Shown here in pieces: positions 51,038 through 60,393 of a stretch of DNA of 64,000 bases; within the stretch, counting starts at the first letter, position 1; every line of letters starts with the position of its first letter. Made by a program: the position numbers and the translations under genes. This DNA comes from JAVBMC01 sp031552845. GTDB taxonomy: Bacteria > Verrucomicrobiota > Kiritimatiellia > RFP12 > DVOR01. A model generated the notes under the pieces. That model worked only from the letters and a program-made list of their open reading frames with translations. It did not search any database and was not told where the DNA came from. The DNA is taken from NCBI GenBank assembly GCA_031552845.1, contig JAVBMC010000046.1, positions 1-64,000 of the forward strand. The letters run 5' to 3'.

Positions 51038-54000
51038 ATGATGAAAAATATGAGTCGCGTAGTTAAGGTAGCGGCCTTGGTAGTAATCAGCCAGTTGGGC
51101 GTCTGGCGTGCGTCGGCAGATGACGTAGCGTTGCCAGTGGTAATATCGGGTGAACCGGTCATGGGGCAGTGGTATGGCTATTCAACACCAAGTAATGGCG
51201 TCGTAGGCTCTTTCTCAAACGTACTTCAACTGGCAAAGATGAGCCATGTGCCGGTTTTGGTGCTATGGAGCAATACCGGTTGCAATATCTGTCGGAATTT
51301 TGAGCAAGATACATTGAATACTTCTGCCATCCAAGATTGGATGGCAACACGCAATGTTGCTTTTTTGTATTATAAAGGCAACCTTGTTAAAAACACTGAC
51401 ACTGCGGCTCCTGATTGTCAAATGGCATTTGAGTTTACTCGAAAAGCTGGTGCATCCTTCCCGATGTATAGATTTATTTGGTATAAATCTGATGGGACGG
51501 TTGTTGATAGTGGTGCCGGGGGGACGTTTGCAGAGTATACGCCTGCACAATTTACCAACCGTATGGAAAAGCTACTGGCAGGATATGATAACCAAGGCTC
51601 TTTGAACCCTTACCGTGGCGGTGCGTTTGAGTGTGGTGATGATACAAATCCACTGGCGCGTCTGGAGGCGGAGCCGTCTACCGAGTGGGTGGAGGTGCCG
51701 TTGCTTCGCAAAATTGTAACGATGGCGTATACGAACGAGTTGGTGGCGACTTTTCCGAATGGAGCGGCGGTGACGAATCGGGTGGAGTGGGAGGTTGGTC
51801 AGACGAATGCTCATGTGAAGTTCACCGGTATTGATGCACAGTATCAAGAGGGTGCAAAGGTTGAGCTCGTCTTGCGGGGTGTCGAAGAGGATGAAGTTTG
51901 GACGAATGCAATTACCTATGTGGCAGCACCTGATAATTCAACGCAGAATCCGTGGTGGATTGGTGAGAAGACTGTTGATGATTTGCCTTTCGGGCAGTGG
52001 ACGATGGATTTGGATGTAGCGACGAATAAAGTGGCTGCAACTGAGGATTCTGCCTATACGTTGGTGTTGTTCACCGGTGCGTTGTGGTGTCCGTGGTGCA
52101 ATGGTTTCGACAAGGGCGTTTGGGAGAAGGATGAATTTAAGGATTTCGTGCGAACGAATAACATTGCCTTGGTGGAGATTGAGGCGACCCGCCGTGTGGA
52201 ATCAAATGCTGTGACTGCACCGACGTTGATGCGGCATGAGATTGACGCAGCCCGCACCGGCAAGAGCGGCAGCAGTTATCTGTCGCGCAAAATGATCACC
52301 ATTCCTCAAGCCGAGGATGTGTTGGAGCGTACGCGCGTTTTGGGATATCAAACATGGAAGACCCCGTCATCAGTGCGTACTGGATATCCGACTGTGTTGC
52401 TGCTGCGCAAGGATGGAACAATTGCCGGGCGCATGTCGTATTCGGCGACAAGTGATTATGAGTTTGATCTTGAGGCGAACTTGCAGCGTCTGCGTGAGAT
52501 GTTGACGCTGGTGGATGATCCGGAGGAAGAGGCGAACAATGACTTGGCGACAACCCGTGCTGAGTTGAGTGTTGGTGCGGTCACGAACGGCACCTTGCAG
52601 GCATCCGACACTACGGATATCTTTAAGCTGACCGGCGTGCGCGGCGGTTCTTGTGCCGTGAGCGTCAGCGGGCCTGAGTCGGCGAATGTGACGCTGTCGA
52701 TTCAGAAGGTGACGGCGGCAGGAACGCAGATCTTGAGTCGGGTGTCCGGCGACTGGTCGACGAATGTGTTGACTGTCGCGGCTGATGGCGTGGATGGTGA
52801 GAATTGCTTTGTCGTATTGCAGGGTGCCTCGTCATCGTTTGTTTCGCTGGGCAATACCGCTTGGACGGTGAAGAGTTATACGCTGACGGTGGATCCGGTT
52901 CTCGTGCCGCAGGAAACCGATTCCTTTGCGACCTTCCCGGCAGGAACATCTGTTGGCCTGCAGATTGTTGAGAATCAAATCTATCGTTTGGAGCCGAGTG
53001 CAGGTTTGACGGCTAATATCGCCGAGCTGGAACAGGATGCGGACGATACGAGTTTGTTCCATGCATTGACCACCGGAACGACTACGCTGGGTTTGGCCGC
53101 GGGCGGGCGTTTGGAATGGCGTGTTTGGAAACCCGGCACGCTCGGTTTTAATTTAGCATCGCTAACAGTCTCCGAAACAACTGGAACGGTTCATATAGCG
53201 GTCAGCCGTACGAATGGTACGTCGGGAGCATGTTCGGTTCAAGTTTCTGTTGATCCGTTGCAGACGACGGCTGTTGCGGGTGAACGTTTCACCTCGCCTG
53301 CCGGCACGGTGTTGACGTGGAACGATGGCGAAACCGGAGTGAAGACGTTCGACTTTATCGTGCTGGATGATTTGATCTATACAGGCACCGAGATGGTTGG
53401 GCTGATGCTGAGCGTGACAGCAGGACACGCCGCGCTTGATGCGGCAAAGACCAACCTGTTGATTTCCATCACCGAGAATGATAAGGCGATTCCCGGGCGC
53501 TTGGCGTTTACAGGTTCAACACCTGCGCTGGCGAAGATTACCGCGCCGTCTGTCGTCGCACGTGAGTCCACCACGGTGGAGCTGGAAGTCTCCCGTGTCG
53601 AAGGCGCTTATGGCGTGGCCGCTGCGGCATTGACAACGACAGCCGGCGTGTTGAACACTAACCGCTTGGAGTGGAGCAGCAACGACCGCCAGCCGACCAA
53701 GAGGTTTTCTATTACGCTGCCTGCCTTGGCAGATTTGACGAAGAACACTGTGATAGTCAAGCTGGTGCCGGAGGGCATTAGGGCTGTCACAGGCAAGGGC
53801 GATGTGGATATCGTGGTTGTGGCGGCTGATGCCCCGGCGTTTGCTGTGGACACCATCACCGAAGCCATTCCGCAGTATGTCAACTTCTCGCGCGAAATAA
53901 CCGTCAGCGCATCTCCTGACGCGTCTGTCACGATTACGAAGCTGAGCGGTGCGTTGCCTTCCGGTATCACTGCCAAATATGACAAGACGCTTGGAGCGGT

Positions 54001-55411
54001 GGTGTTGGCCGGCGTGCCGAGCAAGGCGGGACAATATGAGGCCGTCTACCAAGTCAAGCAGGTGCTGAACCGCGTCACAACGGTTGGCTATACGCTGCAC
54101 ATCAATCTGAACGTGCTGACGCTAGATACCCTGAACGCCAACACAGCCATCAAGCGGATTATTCAAACTTCGCCGGTGTTGGAAGATGTGATGACGGTCG
54201 ATGCGAACGATGTTACCAACTTCACCCAGCGTGTCCGGGGCGTGCTGACCATGACGCTGTCGCCCAAGGGCAAACTCTCGGCCAAGTATATCAATGCGCA
54301 GCAGACGGTTTCGTTCTCCGGTTCGGCATGGTCGGCCTTTGAGGAAGCCTCAAGCAACGTCACGGCCGAGGTTCTGTCGAAGAATGGTTATTCGCTGGCC
54401 GTCCGCTTACAAGAGAGCGGTGTGGTCGATGCCATGATTGCCGATCCGAACGTGACAGATGAAAATGGCCACCCCAAGCAATTGTCGGTTGTCGTCTCTG
54501 ACGCGGTTTGGAGCAAGACCAATCTTGCCTCCCGTTATGCAGGGTATTACACCATCAGCCTTGGCCAGAACGGTCAGCTGGAGGATGGCAATCCCGATAC
54601 GGTTGATTGCCCGGTTTCCGGGTCGGGTTATTTGACGCTGACATTGTCATCTACAGGCGAGAAGACCGGTAAGATGTCGTACGCAGGCTGCTTGCCGGAT
54701 GGTAAGAAAATCAGCGGCTCGTCGGTGCTGATGCCGGGCGCATCTGATGAAGACGATGCTTGGCTGCCGATCTTTGTCAAGTCAAGCGGACACGTTGTCT
54801 CGGCACTTTTGCGTGTGCGTGCCGACGGTGCGGAAACCTACAGCATTGATCCCTGGGTAGTTCACGCCGTTGAGGATGTACACACCTTGTGGGCGTATGC
54901 TGACACCCGCAATGCGCGTGCCTTCACGCTCAGCTTTGATGTCTTCGGCGGCTACTACAGCTCGGCAATCGATTTGCTCGAAGCCTATGAAGTCTACGAA
55001 AGCGCAGGCCCTCTGCAAGTCCGCGTATTGGGTGATTCACTCGCAGGCAGTGCGGTTTACGGTCCCGTGCAACCCTTGCCGGCTCCGTTGAACTTGTCGG
55101 TCACAAACACAGCCATTAAACTTGTTTCGGGCCAGGACAACCCCCTGCGGTTGAGCTTCTCATTGACCCGTAAGACAGGCCTCTTCAAGGGTTCCTTCCG
55201 AGTGGCATTTGCGGACAAGACCTTGTCCGCCAGCTATGCGGGCGTCCTCTTGCCCGGTTGGACGGATTGCGGCTGCGGTGACGGCGTTGATGTCCCGGAG
55301 AAGCCGATGGGGCTGGGTGCCTTCTGGTTCACCGACAAGGCGCTCAATGCGGCAGACAAACAAATCTCTGTTCTCCGTGGTGCTGCGGTTGACCTTGAGA
55401 AGGTGCAATAA
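51038..55411 (+). CDS. Giant secreted protein with two thioredoxin-like domains
   Basis: This 1457-aa protein has a signal peptide (about residues 1-27). The first thioredoxin-like domain (about 50-185) has CNIC ('LWSNTGCNICRNFEQD'); the second (about 325-490) has CPWC ('FTGALWCPWCNGFDKGVWEK') and 'TGYPTVLLLRKDGTIAGRMS', the cis-Pro region. Calx-beta-like modules (about 720-820) and Ig-like repeats ('LSGALPSGITAKYDKTLGAV') follow. The C-terminal module 'GSGYLTLTLSSTGEKTGKMS' is shared with 46837. GGAG lies 7 nt before the ATG. A bidirectional terminator follows. Confidence 0.82.
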   Translation: MMKNMSRVVKVAALVVISQLGVWRASADDVALPVVISGEPVMGQWYGYSTPSNGVVGSFSNVLQLAKMSHVPVLVLWSNTGCNICRNFEQDTLNTSAIQDWMATRNVAFLYYKGNLVKNTDTAAPDCQMAFEFTRKAGASFPMYRFIWYKSDGTVVDSGAGGTFAEYTPAQFTNRMEKLLAGYDNQGSLNPYRGGAFECGDDTNPLARLEAEPSTEWVEVPLLRKIVTMAYTNELVATFPNGAAVTNRVEWEVGQTNAHVKFTGIDAQYQEGAKVELVLRGVEEDEVWTNAITYVAAPDNSTQNPWWIGEKTVDDLPFGQWTMDLDVATNKVAATEDSAYTLVLFTGALWCPWCNGFDKGVWEKDEFKDFVRTNNIALVEIEATRRVESNAVTAPTLMRHEIDAARTGKSGSSYLSRKMITIPQAEDVLERTRVLGYQTWKTPSSVRTGYPTVLLLRKDGTIAGRMSYSATSDYEFDLEANLQRLREMLTLVDDPEEEANNDLATTRAELSVGAVTNGTLQASDTTDIFKLTGVRGGSCAVSVSGPESANVTLSIQKVTAAGTQILSRVSGDWSTNVLTVAADGVDGENCFVVLQGASSSFVSLGNTAWTVKSYTLTVDPVLVPQETDSFATFPAGTSVGLQIVENQIYRLEPSAGLTANIAELEQDADDTSLFHALTTGTTTLGLAAGGRLEWRVWKPGTLGFNLASLTVSETTGTVHIAVSRTNGTSGACSVQVSVDPLQTTAVAGERFTSPAGTVLTWNDGETGVKTFDFIVLDDLIYTGTEMVGLMLSVTAGHAALDAAKTNLLISITENDKAIPGRLAFTGSTPALAKITAPSVVARESTTVELEVSRVEGAYGVAAAALTTTAGVLNTNRLEWSSNDRQPTKRFSITLPALADLTKNTVIVKLVPEGIRAVTGKGDVDIVVVAADAPAFAVDTITEAIPQYVNFSREITVSASPDASVTITKLSGALPSGITAKYDKTLGAVVLAGVPSKAGQYEAVYQVKQVLNRVTTVGYTLHINLNVLTLDTLNANTAIKRIIQTSPVLEDVMTVDANDVTNFTQRVRGVLTMTLSPKGKLSAKYINAQQTVSFSGSAWSAFEEASSNVTAEVLSKNGYSLAVRLQESGVVDAMIADPNVTDENGHPKQLSVVVSDAVWSKTNLASRYAGYYTISLGQNGQLEDGNPDTVDCPVSGSGYLTLTLSSTGEKTGKMSYAGCLPDGKKISGSSVLMPGASDEDDAWLPIFVKSSGHVVSALLRVRADGAETYSIDPWVVHAVEDVHTLWAYADTRNARAFTLSFDVFGGYYSSAIDLLEAYEVYESAGPLQVRVLGDSLAGSAVYGPVQPLPAPLNLSVTNTAIKLVSGQDNPLRLSFSLTRKTGLFKGSFRVAFADKTLSASYAGVLLPGWTDCGCGDGVDVPEKPMGLGAFWFTDKALNAADKQISVLRGAAVDLEKVQ

Positions 55412-55430
55412 GAGTTTGAATAGCTTAAAC

Positions 55431-55465
55431 AAAAAGCCCCGCGGTAAATGCGGGGCTTTTTGTTT
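55431..55465. terminator. Bidirectional intrinsic terminator
   Basis: AAAAAGCCCCGC (55431-55442) pairs with GCGGGGCTTTTT (55450-55461). It has an A-run on one side and a T-run on the other, so it can serve the gene ending at 55411 and the minus-strand gene ending at 55491. Confidence 0.9.
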
Positions 55466-55490
55466 TCTGCTCTCTGATGTTGAAAGATGA

Positions 55491-56270
55491 TTAACGGTTA
55501 CCGCCGCGCCCACCCGGGGGCGGACCACCGCGCCCGCCGCCCATCACGGAGCGTAAGTCGGTGTTGTCGTAAATGGTCTTGATGGTTTCTGCAAAATCCC
55601 CTTTATTCTGGCCGATTGCTGATGCATAGTCCGCCAGCAGGTATTGGCGTTCATTGCGGTAGACCTCTTCGGCTTCACGCACGGTTTGACGGACAGCCTC
55701 GCGATCCACTTCTTCACCGGCGTCGCGTGCAGCCTGGAAAGCTTTGAACTGATCGTTGACAGCCAGCAATTTCTCGTAGTTCACCTTATGCTCCGGCGTC
55801 ATCTTAGCTACATCAAATGAATCGTAGAATTCGACAACCGCTTCAGCGCGGGCTTTTTGACGTTCGACCCATTCGTTACGCCGTTTCTCCATCTCAGCGT
55901 AACGCTCGGGGTCTTCACGCTTGATGCGTTCTAACTCTTCGCGCCAGCCTTCTGGTCCACGGGGACGCCGATCCTGCGGTTGTTCTGTCTCGGCGACTTC
56001 CACTGTATCGGTGATGGTTGTGGCGGCTTCGGCGATTTCGCCAGCAAAGGTTTTGAGCTGCTGCTCCAGTCCGATAATCTTTGCCTTGAGCGCTAGGATA
56101 TCATCGCTGGGCAGGCGTGTCGGTGTCGCAGACACTGACGGGGCTGCTTGCGCCGCTTGTTTTCGCAGGGCGCGGCACTCACGCAGATTATTCATACTGC
56201 TGAGCGAGGTGAATACTAGTGCAACAGCCAGCCCACCAACAGCAATCTGGTATTTTCGTTCAGTCGTCAT
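55491..56270 (-). CDS. Membrane-anchored coiled-coil protein with RGG tail
   Basis: This 259-aa protein has one N-terminal transmembrane helix (about residues 7-25), a coiled coil (about 55-80) and a long charged helical part (about 100-235, 'ERIKREDPERYAEMEKRRNE'). It ends in a Gly/Arg-rich tail ('GGGRGGPPPGGRGGNR'), an RNA-binding-like low-complexity sequence that is unusual on a membrane protein. The ATG at 56270 follows GGAAG. It starts 2 nt after the purL stop and so is probably co-transcribed with purL. No family is recognised; part resembles Spy/CpxP-like helical periplasmic proteins only in general character. Confidence 0.7.
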   Translation of the reverse strand: MTTERKYQIAVGGLAVALVFTSLSSMNNLRECRALRKQAAQAAPSVSATPTRLPSDDILALKAKIIGLEQQLKTFAGEIAEAATTITDTVEVAETEQPQDRRPRGPEGWREELERIKREDPERYAEMEKRRNEWVERQKARAEAVVEFYDSFDVAKMTPEHKVNYEKLLAVNDQFKAFQAARDAGEEVDREAVRQTVREAEEVYRNERQYLLADYASAIGQNKGDFAETIKTIYDNTDLRSVMGGGRGGPPPGGRGGNR

Positions 56271-56272
56271 AA

Positions 56273-59200
56273 TCACTTCCGTTGCGTTGCGAACGCGTAA
56301 GCGTTGCGGAACATCTTCATCCACGGGCCATCCTGCGTGAACACCCCGCCGTTATACGACAGCTGAACCGCACGGAAACTGCGCTCCGGGTGCGGCATCA
56401 GAATCGTTGCGCGCCCATCATCGCTGGTAAACCCAGTCAATCCGCCGGCCGAGCCATTGGGATTGAGCGGATAAACCTCCGTGGCATTCAAGCCGCCATC
56501 TACAAACCTCAACGCCGCCAAAGCCTTTTTATTGTCCGCTTCGTTGTCGAACAGCACTCTTCCTTCGCCATGCGCCACCGCAATCGGGATGCAGGACCCC
56601 GCCATGCCCTGCAACAGGACGGACGGCGACTCCAGAACCTCCAGCGTGCAATAGCGGCCTTCAAACTGCTCGGAGGTATTACGAACGAAGCGTGGCCATG
56701 ATTGCGCGCCGGGAATGATATCCTTCAACTGCGCAACCATCTGGCAGCCATTGCAAACGCCGAGTGTAAATGTATCGGGCCGTTTGAAGAACACCGCGAA
56801 CATCTCTGCGAGCTTGGCGTTGAATAGAATCGAACGTGCCCAGCCGGAGCCTGCGCCCAGCACGTCGCCATACGAGAATCCGCCGCAGGCCACCAATCCC
56901 TTGAAGTCTGCCAGATTGACGCGCCCGTTCATCAGGTCAGTCATGTGCACATCGACAGAGGTGAAGCCCGCCAACGCAAACGCCGCCGCCATTTCGACGT
57001 GGCCGTTGACGCCTTGCTCGCGGAGGATTGCCATCTTCGGACGTTCGTTGATTGTGATGCCCTTGTCATTCGGATCATACGTCAGACGGAAGTTCATGCC
57101 CGGCACATCCGCGGTCGCCAGCTCAAACTCCTGCTTCGCGCAGACCGGATTATCGCGCAAGCTCTGCATGCGGTAAGTCGTCTCCGACCACAAGCTACGC
57201 ACCTCGCTCAGCGGCATATCGATTGCAGGTTCATGCTCCACAGCGATTTGCAAAACCTTCTCATTCATCGTGCGACCCAGCACGCTGACCGTGTCACCCA
57301 ACCCGTAAGCCGTGAATTGTTGCAGCACTTCATCCAAGCGCGCATCTTCCACTTGCAACACGCAGCCCAACTCTTCGGAGAACAAAGCCGCGCAGGGCGA
57401 CTTGCCGGAAATATCCGCCATGACGCCGCGTCCACCGGCAATCGCCATCTCTGCGAGCGTCACCGCCAGTCCGCCATCCGAACGGTCGTGATAGGCGCAG
57501 ACCGCACCGCTTGCAATCATTTCCTGCATCAAGGTAAAGAAGCGGCGGAACTTCTCGGGGTCATCCAGATCCGGTGCCACATCGCCGATTTGATTGTAGA
57601 CCTGTGCAAAGCAGCTGCCGCCCAAACGGTTCTTGGCTTCGCCAAGATCAACCAGCAGCAACGTGCTCTCCACCGGCTTCAAATCCGGCGTGACGGTCTT
57701 ACGTACATCCTTCACCGGCGCGAACGCCGAAACAATCAAACTCAACGGCCCCACCTGCTTGTGTGCATCGCCGCAGCTGTCGTTCCACACCGTGCGCATC
57801 GAGAGCGAATCTTTGCCCACCGGAATCGAGACGCCGAGCTGCGGGCACAAATCAATGCCGACCGCTTTGACGGTATCAAACAACGCGGCATCCTGTCCCT
57901 CTTCGCCGCAGGCGCACATCCAGTTGGCCGACAGCTTGACGTTGCCGATATCGCCGACGTAGGCCGAGGCTAAGTTCGTCAACGACTCTCCCACTGCCAA
58001 GCGTCCGGAAGCCGGTGCATCCAAAACCGCCGCAGGCGTGCGCTCGCCGATTGCCATTGCTTCACCGGTGAACACTGTATAACCTGTCGCCGTTACGGCG
58101 TTGTCCGCCACCGGCAGCTGATACGGTCCGCACATTTGATCACGATGAACCAAGCCCGTCACCGAACGGTCAGTAATCGACACCAAGAATGTCTTGTTCG
58201 CAATCGCTGGGAACTGCAACAGCCGCTTGAAAGCCTCTTGCGGTTCGGCCTCGGGAATCGTGCCCTTTGTTGCTTCTGTGTGGTGGACATCGCGCAGCAT
58301 CTTCGGCGGCTTGCCCAACAGCACTTGAATATCCATATCAATCGGGCGGTCGTTGAAGTGGCTGTCTTCCAGCACCAACCGCTTGTCGGTGCCCGTCTTG
58401 CCGATGAATGCTACGGGACAACGCTCGCGCTTGCAGAACTCCTCAAACTCCGCGCGGTCTTCCGGACGGATCGCCAGCACATACCGCTCCTGCGCCTCAC
58501 AGCACCAAATCTCCATCGGGCTCATCGACGGCTCTTCGTTATGTACTGCCCGCAGCTGGAACTTCGCGCCGGTCGCTTCCACCAGCTCCGGGCATCCATT
58601 CGACAACCCACCCGCGCCGATGTCGTGAATCGACAGGATGGGGTTTTTATCGCCCAACGCCATGCACGCATCAATCACACCCTGACAGCGGCGTTGCATT
58701 TCGGCATTGCCACGCTGTACGGAATCAAAATCCAACGCTTCGCTGTTCGCACCCGACGTCATGGACGATGCCGCGCCGCCGCCCAACCCAATACGCATCG
58801 CCGGTCCGCCCAACTGCACAATCAACACATTCGGCGGCACGTCCTTCTTCTGCACATGACGGTTGCGGATGTTGCCGAACCCGCCCGCCAGCATGATCGG
58901 CTTGGCATAACCCCAATAGGTGCTGCCCCACGTATCTTCGCATGTGCGAAAGAATCCACACAGCTGCGGACGCCCAAATTCATTGCCGAATGCCGCGCCG
59001 CCGATGGGGCCTTCCGTCATAATGCTCAACGGCGAAGCCAAACGCTTCGGCGCTTCGGCGTGGTCTTTCTCCCACGGCTGTTCGTGGCCGGGAATCCGCA
59101 AGTGCGAAACCATGAACCCGCACAAGCCCGCCTTTGTGCGCGACCCTGTGCCCGTGGCGCTCTCGTCGCGGATTTCGCCGCCGACGCCGGTGGCCGCGCC

Positions 59201-60112
59201 GGGGTAGGGCGAGATCGCCGTCGGGTGATTGTGCGTCTCCACCTTCATCAGCATATCAATGCGGTCCTGCACAAATCCATACTCGCCGGTCTTCGGGTCG
59301 GCCGCAAAAGCCTGCGCATCAAAGCCCTCCATCACGCCGGAGTTGTCCTTGTAGGCCACCAGCGTCCCCTGCGGATGTTTCTCATGCGTGTTCTTGATCA
59401 TCTTGAACAGCGACGTATCCTTCTGCTCGCCGTCAATCACCCAGTCGGCATTGAAAATCTTATGGCGGCAGTGCTCGGAGTTCACCTGCCCGAACATCAC
59501 CAGCTCCGTGTCCGTCGGATTACGCTGTGCCTGCGTGTAGGCGTTGAACAGATAATCAACCTCCTCATCGCTCAACGCGAGGCCGATCTCCTTGTTCGCC
59601 TGCTCAATCGCCGCACGCCCCTGCGCCAGCACATCAAATATCTTACCCCGCTGCGGCGCACGATGCGCAAACACATCACTCAAATCCGTATACACGCCCT
59701 CGGTCATCCGATCATGCAGCACATTCAAAACCGCCGCCGGCGCTGTTGCAACATCCAACCCCGCGATGGAGACGAACATCGCCCGCTCGACGCGCTTCAC
59801 ATCCGTCAGCCCGCAGTTGTGGAAAATATCGGATGCCTTCGACGACCACGGCGAAATCGTTCCCTTGCGCGGCGCGATATAAAACATTCCCGCGCCCTTC
59901 GGCTCTACATCACTCGTCTGCGCATCGGCCTCGAGCAGCACGCAAGCGCGCTCAATTGTTTCAGCTGCCAATGCTGCGTCGCTATCCAGCAAATACACCC
60001 AGCGCGTCACCACCTCCGCATTCTGCAACCCGGCGGATTTCAACACCTCCCGCCACGCATCCACACGAAACGACGACAAAGCGGCACTCCCGCGCAACAT
60101 CAAAAAGGCCAT
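56273..60112 (-). CDS. purL: Phosphoribosylformylglycinamidine synthase (large single-chain)
   Basis: This enzyme of about 1279 aa makes FGAM from FGAR, glutamine and ATP, the fourth step of purine synthesis. It is the large type: an N-terminal domain, two AIRS-like ATP-binding halves ('MLMKVETHNHPTAISPYPGA', 'LIVQLGGPAMRIGLGGGAAS') and a C-terminal glutaminase domain. The catalytic Cys is in 'GVCNGCQMV' and the His/Glu pair in 'MPHPERSFR'. The ATG at 60112 has a GGGAG 5 nt before it, better than the upstream GTG/ATG options. It is the first gene of a two-gene minus-strand operon. Confidence 0.96.
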   Translation of the reverse strand: MAFLMLRGSAALSSFRVDAWREVLKSAGLQNAEVVTRWVYLLDSDAALAAETIERACVLLEADAQTSDVEPKGAGMFYIAPRKGTISPWSSKASDIFHNCGLTDVKRVERAMFVSIAGLDVATAPAAVLNVLHDRMTEGVYTDLSDVFAHRAPQRGKIFDVLAQGRAAIEQANKEIGLALSDEEVDYLFNAYTQAQRNPTDTELVMFGQVNSEHCRHKIFNADWVIDGEQKDTSLFKMIKNTHEKHPQGTLVAYKDNSGVMEGFDAQAFAADPKTGEYGFVQDRIDMLMKVETHNHPTAISPYPGAATGVGGEIRDESATGTGSRTKAGLCGFMVSHLRIPGHEQPWEKDHAEAPKRLASPLSIMTEGPIGGAAFGNEFGRPQLCGFFRTCEDTWGSTYWGYAKPIMLAGGFGNIRNRHVQKKDVPPNVLIVQLGGPAMRIGLGGGAASSMTSGANSEALDFDSVQRGNAEMQRRCQGVIDACMALGDKNPILSIHDIGAGGLSNGCPELVEATGAKFQLRAVHNEEPSMSPMEIWCCEAQERYVLAIRPEDRAEFEEFCKRERCPVAFIGKTGTDKRLVLEDSHFNDRPIDMDIQVLLGKPPKMLRDVHHTEATKGTIPEAEPQEAFKRLLQFPAIANKTFLVSITDRSVTGLVHRDQMCGPYQLPVADNAVTATGYTVFTGEAMAIGERTPAAVLDAPASGRLAVGESLTNLASAYVGDIGNVKLSANWMCACGEEGQDAALFDTVKAVGIDLCPQLGVSIPVGKDSLSMRTVWNDSCGDAHKQVGPLSLIVSAFAPVKDVRKTVTPDLKPVESTLLLVDLGEAKNRLGGSCFAQVYNQIGDVAPDLDDPEKFRRFFTLMQEMIASGAVCAYHDRSDGGLAVTLAEMAIAGGRGVMADISGKSPCAALFSEELGCVLQVEDARLDEVLQQFTAYGLGDTVSVLGRTMNEKVLQIAVEHEPAIDMPLSEVRSLWSETTYRMQSLRDNPVCAKQEFELATADVPGMNFRLTYDPNDKGITINERPKMAILREQGVNGHVEMAAAFALAGFTSVDVHMTDLMNGRVNLADFKGLVACGGFSYGDVLGAGSGWARSILFNAKLAEMFAVFFKRPDTFTLGVCNGCQMVAQLKDIIPGAQSWPRFVRNTSEQFEGRYCTLEVLESPSVLLQGMAGSCIPIAVAHGEGRVLFDNEADNKKALAALRFVDGGLNATEVYPLNPNGSAGGLTGFTSDDGRATILMPHPERSFRAVQLSYNGGVFTQDGPWMKMFRNAYAFATQRK

Positions 60113-60146
60113 AACAGCTCCCAATCTCTAAAAATCGAAAAACCGC

Positions 60147-60175
60147 ATTATACCCTATTCCCGCAACCAACTCAA
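60147..60175 (-). promoter_or_regulatory. Promoter of purL
   Basis: On the minus strand, TTGAGT (60175-60170) and TATAAT (60152-60147) are 17 bp apart, about 35 bp before the purL start. Confidence 0.75.
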
Positions 60176-60244
60176 CACTATACAAACACCCAAACCCCTG
60201 CATCAACGAAAAGGGGACACCCCCCTCTATCGGATCTGATCACA

Positions 60245-60336
60245 CCTACGATCGAACCCGCATTCCCTTTACGATGCGAGGCTCATCCTCTCTACGATGG
60301 GAGTCCCATCCTCTTTACGATGCGACTCCCATCCTA
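60245..60336. repeat. Array C: four near-palindromic repeats with exact 23-bp period
   Basis: Units start at 60245, 60268, 60291 and 60314. Each contains TACGAT followed by a roughly 15-bp dyad; the clearest is GATGGGAGTCCCATC (60297-60311), with GATGCGAGGCTCATC and GATGCGACTCCCATC in the neighbours. Spacers are about 8 bp (CTCTCTAC, CTCTTTAC). The first unit is decayed. It lies between purL and the gene at 60394. Confidence 0.78.
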
Positions 60337-60393
60337 GAGGCACTCCGGTTGCTTCCCGGAATGCATCAGCCGAATACGCAAACAGGGGCAGAT

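Noticed and set aside
58136..60337. 733-aa open frame on the plus strand
   Set aside because: It is antisense to purL and its composition (many His, Arg and Gln) is typical of shadow frames. It also runs through array C.
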